Assembly (NCBI RefSeq): GCF_017968885.1
Contig: NZ_CP072913.1
Location: forward strand, 5,806,501 to 5,870,500
Direction: 5' to 3'
DNA length: 64,000 bases
Source: Pseudomonas sp. Tri1
GTDB taxonomy: Bacteria > Pseudomonadota > Gammaproteobacteria > Pseudomonadales > Pseudomonadaceae
The notes below the pieces were generated by a model, which saw nothing but the letters and a program-made list of their open reading frames with translations, was not told where the DNA came from and made no database searches. The translations under genes and the position numbers were made by a program. Of the stretch, positions 63,978 through 64,000 are shown piece after piece. Every line of letters starts with the position of its first letter. The stretch's first letter is position 1.

Positions 63978-64000
63978 ATGATCAAACGTAATCTGCTGGT
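63978..64000 (+). CDS. lptE: N-terminus of LPS-assembly lipoprotein LptE (partial)
   Basis: ATG at 63978 after GGGGAGCAACAAG opens MIKRNLLV to the window edge. The short N-terminus agrees with LptE (RlpB) of pseudomonads as I recall it, and lptE regularly follows leuS, being transcribed with it ahead of holA. LptE is the outer-membrane lipoprotein that plugs LptD in lipopolysaccharide export. Only 7-8 residues are visible. Confidence 0.75.

Overview
The window is GC-rich, gene-dense bacterial chromosome from a Pseudomonas, most likely the P. fluorescens group. The basis is protein content, gene order (ladS | thiD-thiE-hemL; miaB, phoH, ybeY, corC, lnt, then leuS-lptE; cioAB with a DUF2474 gene) and the many copies of the pseudomonad REP palindrome with core GTGGGAGCGAGCTTGCTCGC. 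As I recall it, much of the order follows the P. aeruginosa PA3928-PA3988 interval, with blocks inserted. I see no tRNA, rRNA, prophage, transposase or CRISPR array. Almost all of it reads as core genome, with one metabolic accessory block.

Layout. 1-5.5 kb: the start of a probable ferredoxin-NADP reductase, a LuxR-type AHL-receptor-like regulator without a luxI, rlmG, and the cyanide-insensitive quinol oxidase cioAB with a tiny third gene; upstream of cioA lies a perfect ANR/FNR box. 5.5-14.3 kb: an MFS exporter, a three-subunit molybdenum hydroxylase (PaoABC type), a DJ-1-like protein lacking the usual cysteine, a small secreted protein, a purine permease and trmA. 14.4-20.3 kb: a shikimate/dehydroquinate catabolic cluster (type II dehydroquinase, shikimate dehydrogenase, TetR regulator, QuiC-type 3-dehydroshikimate dehydratase, MFS transporter). 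Its two outer promoter regions share a 19-bp operator-like motif. 20.3-31.9 kb: transporters with IclR and Lrp regulators, a YpfJ-type metallopeptidase with a secreted hydrolase, tesB with a HAD phosphatase, a histone-deacetylase-like enzyme, a flavoprotein and an RhlE-type helicase. 32-43.7 kb: an exonuclease, a NYN protein, DUF2076 and YciC-like envelope proteins, an EEP hydrolase, hrpB, a lipoprotein, a metal efflux pump, a DUF6515-like protein, an Lrp regulator and a small rRNA pseudouridine synthase. 43.8-53.6 kb: amn, aidB-like, ladS, thiD-thiE, hemL and a Sel1 protein. 53.8-64 kb: DUF1820, miaB, the phoH-ybeY-corC-lnt operon, ydcF-like, a hypothetical protein, leuS and the first codons of lptE.

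REP elements sit in most gaps between transcription units and in several form long hairpins. There are two tandem arrays: four to five repeats of a 135-bp unit at 42.2-42.7 kb, and two copies of a 134-bp unit at 45.3-45.6 kb. No REP-associated transposase lies in the window. I found no clearly new multi-gene system. The best leads are the shared operator in the shikimate cluster, an orphan minus-strand terminator at 41.4 kb that implies an unannotated transcript, the LuxR solo, the cysteine-less DJ-1 homologue and the REP arrays. Functions come from reading the translations, not from database searches. Start sites were moved inward where ribosome-binding sites or family length favoured it.
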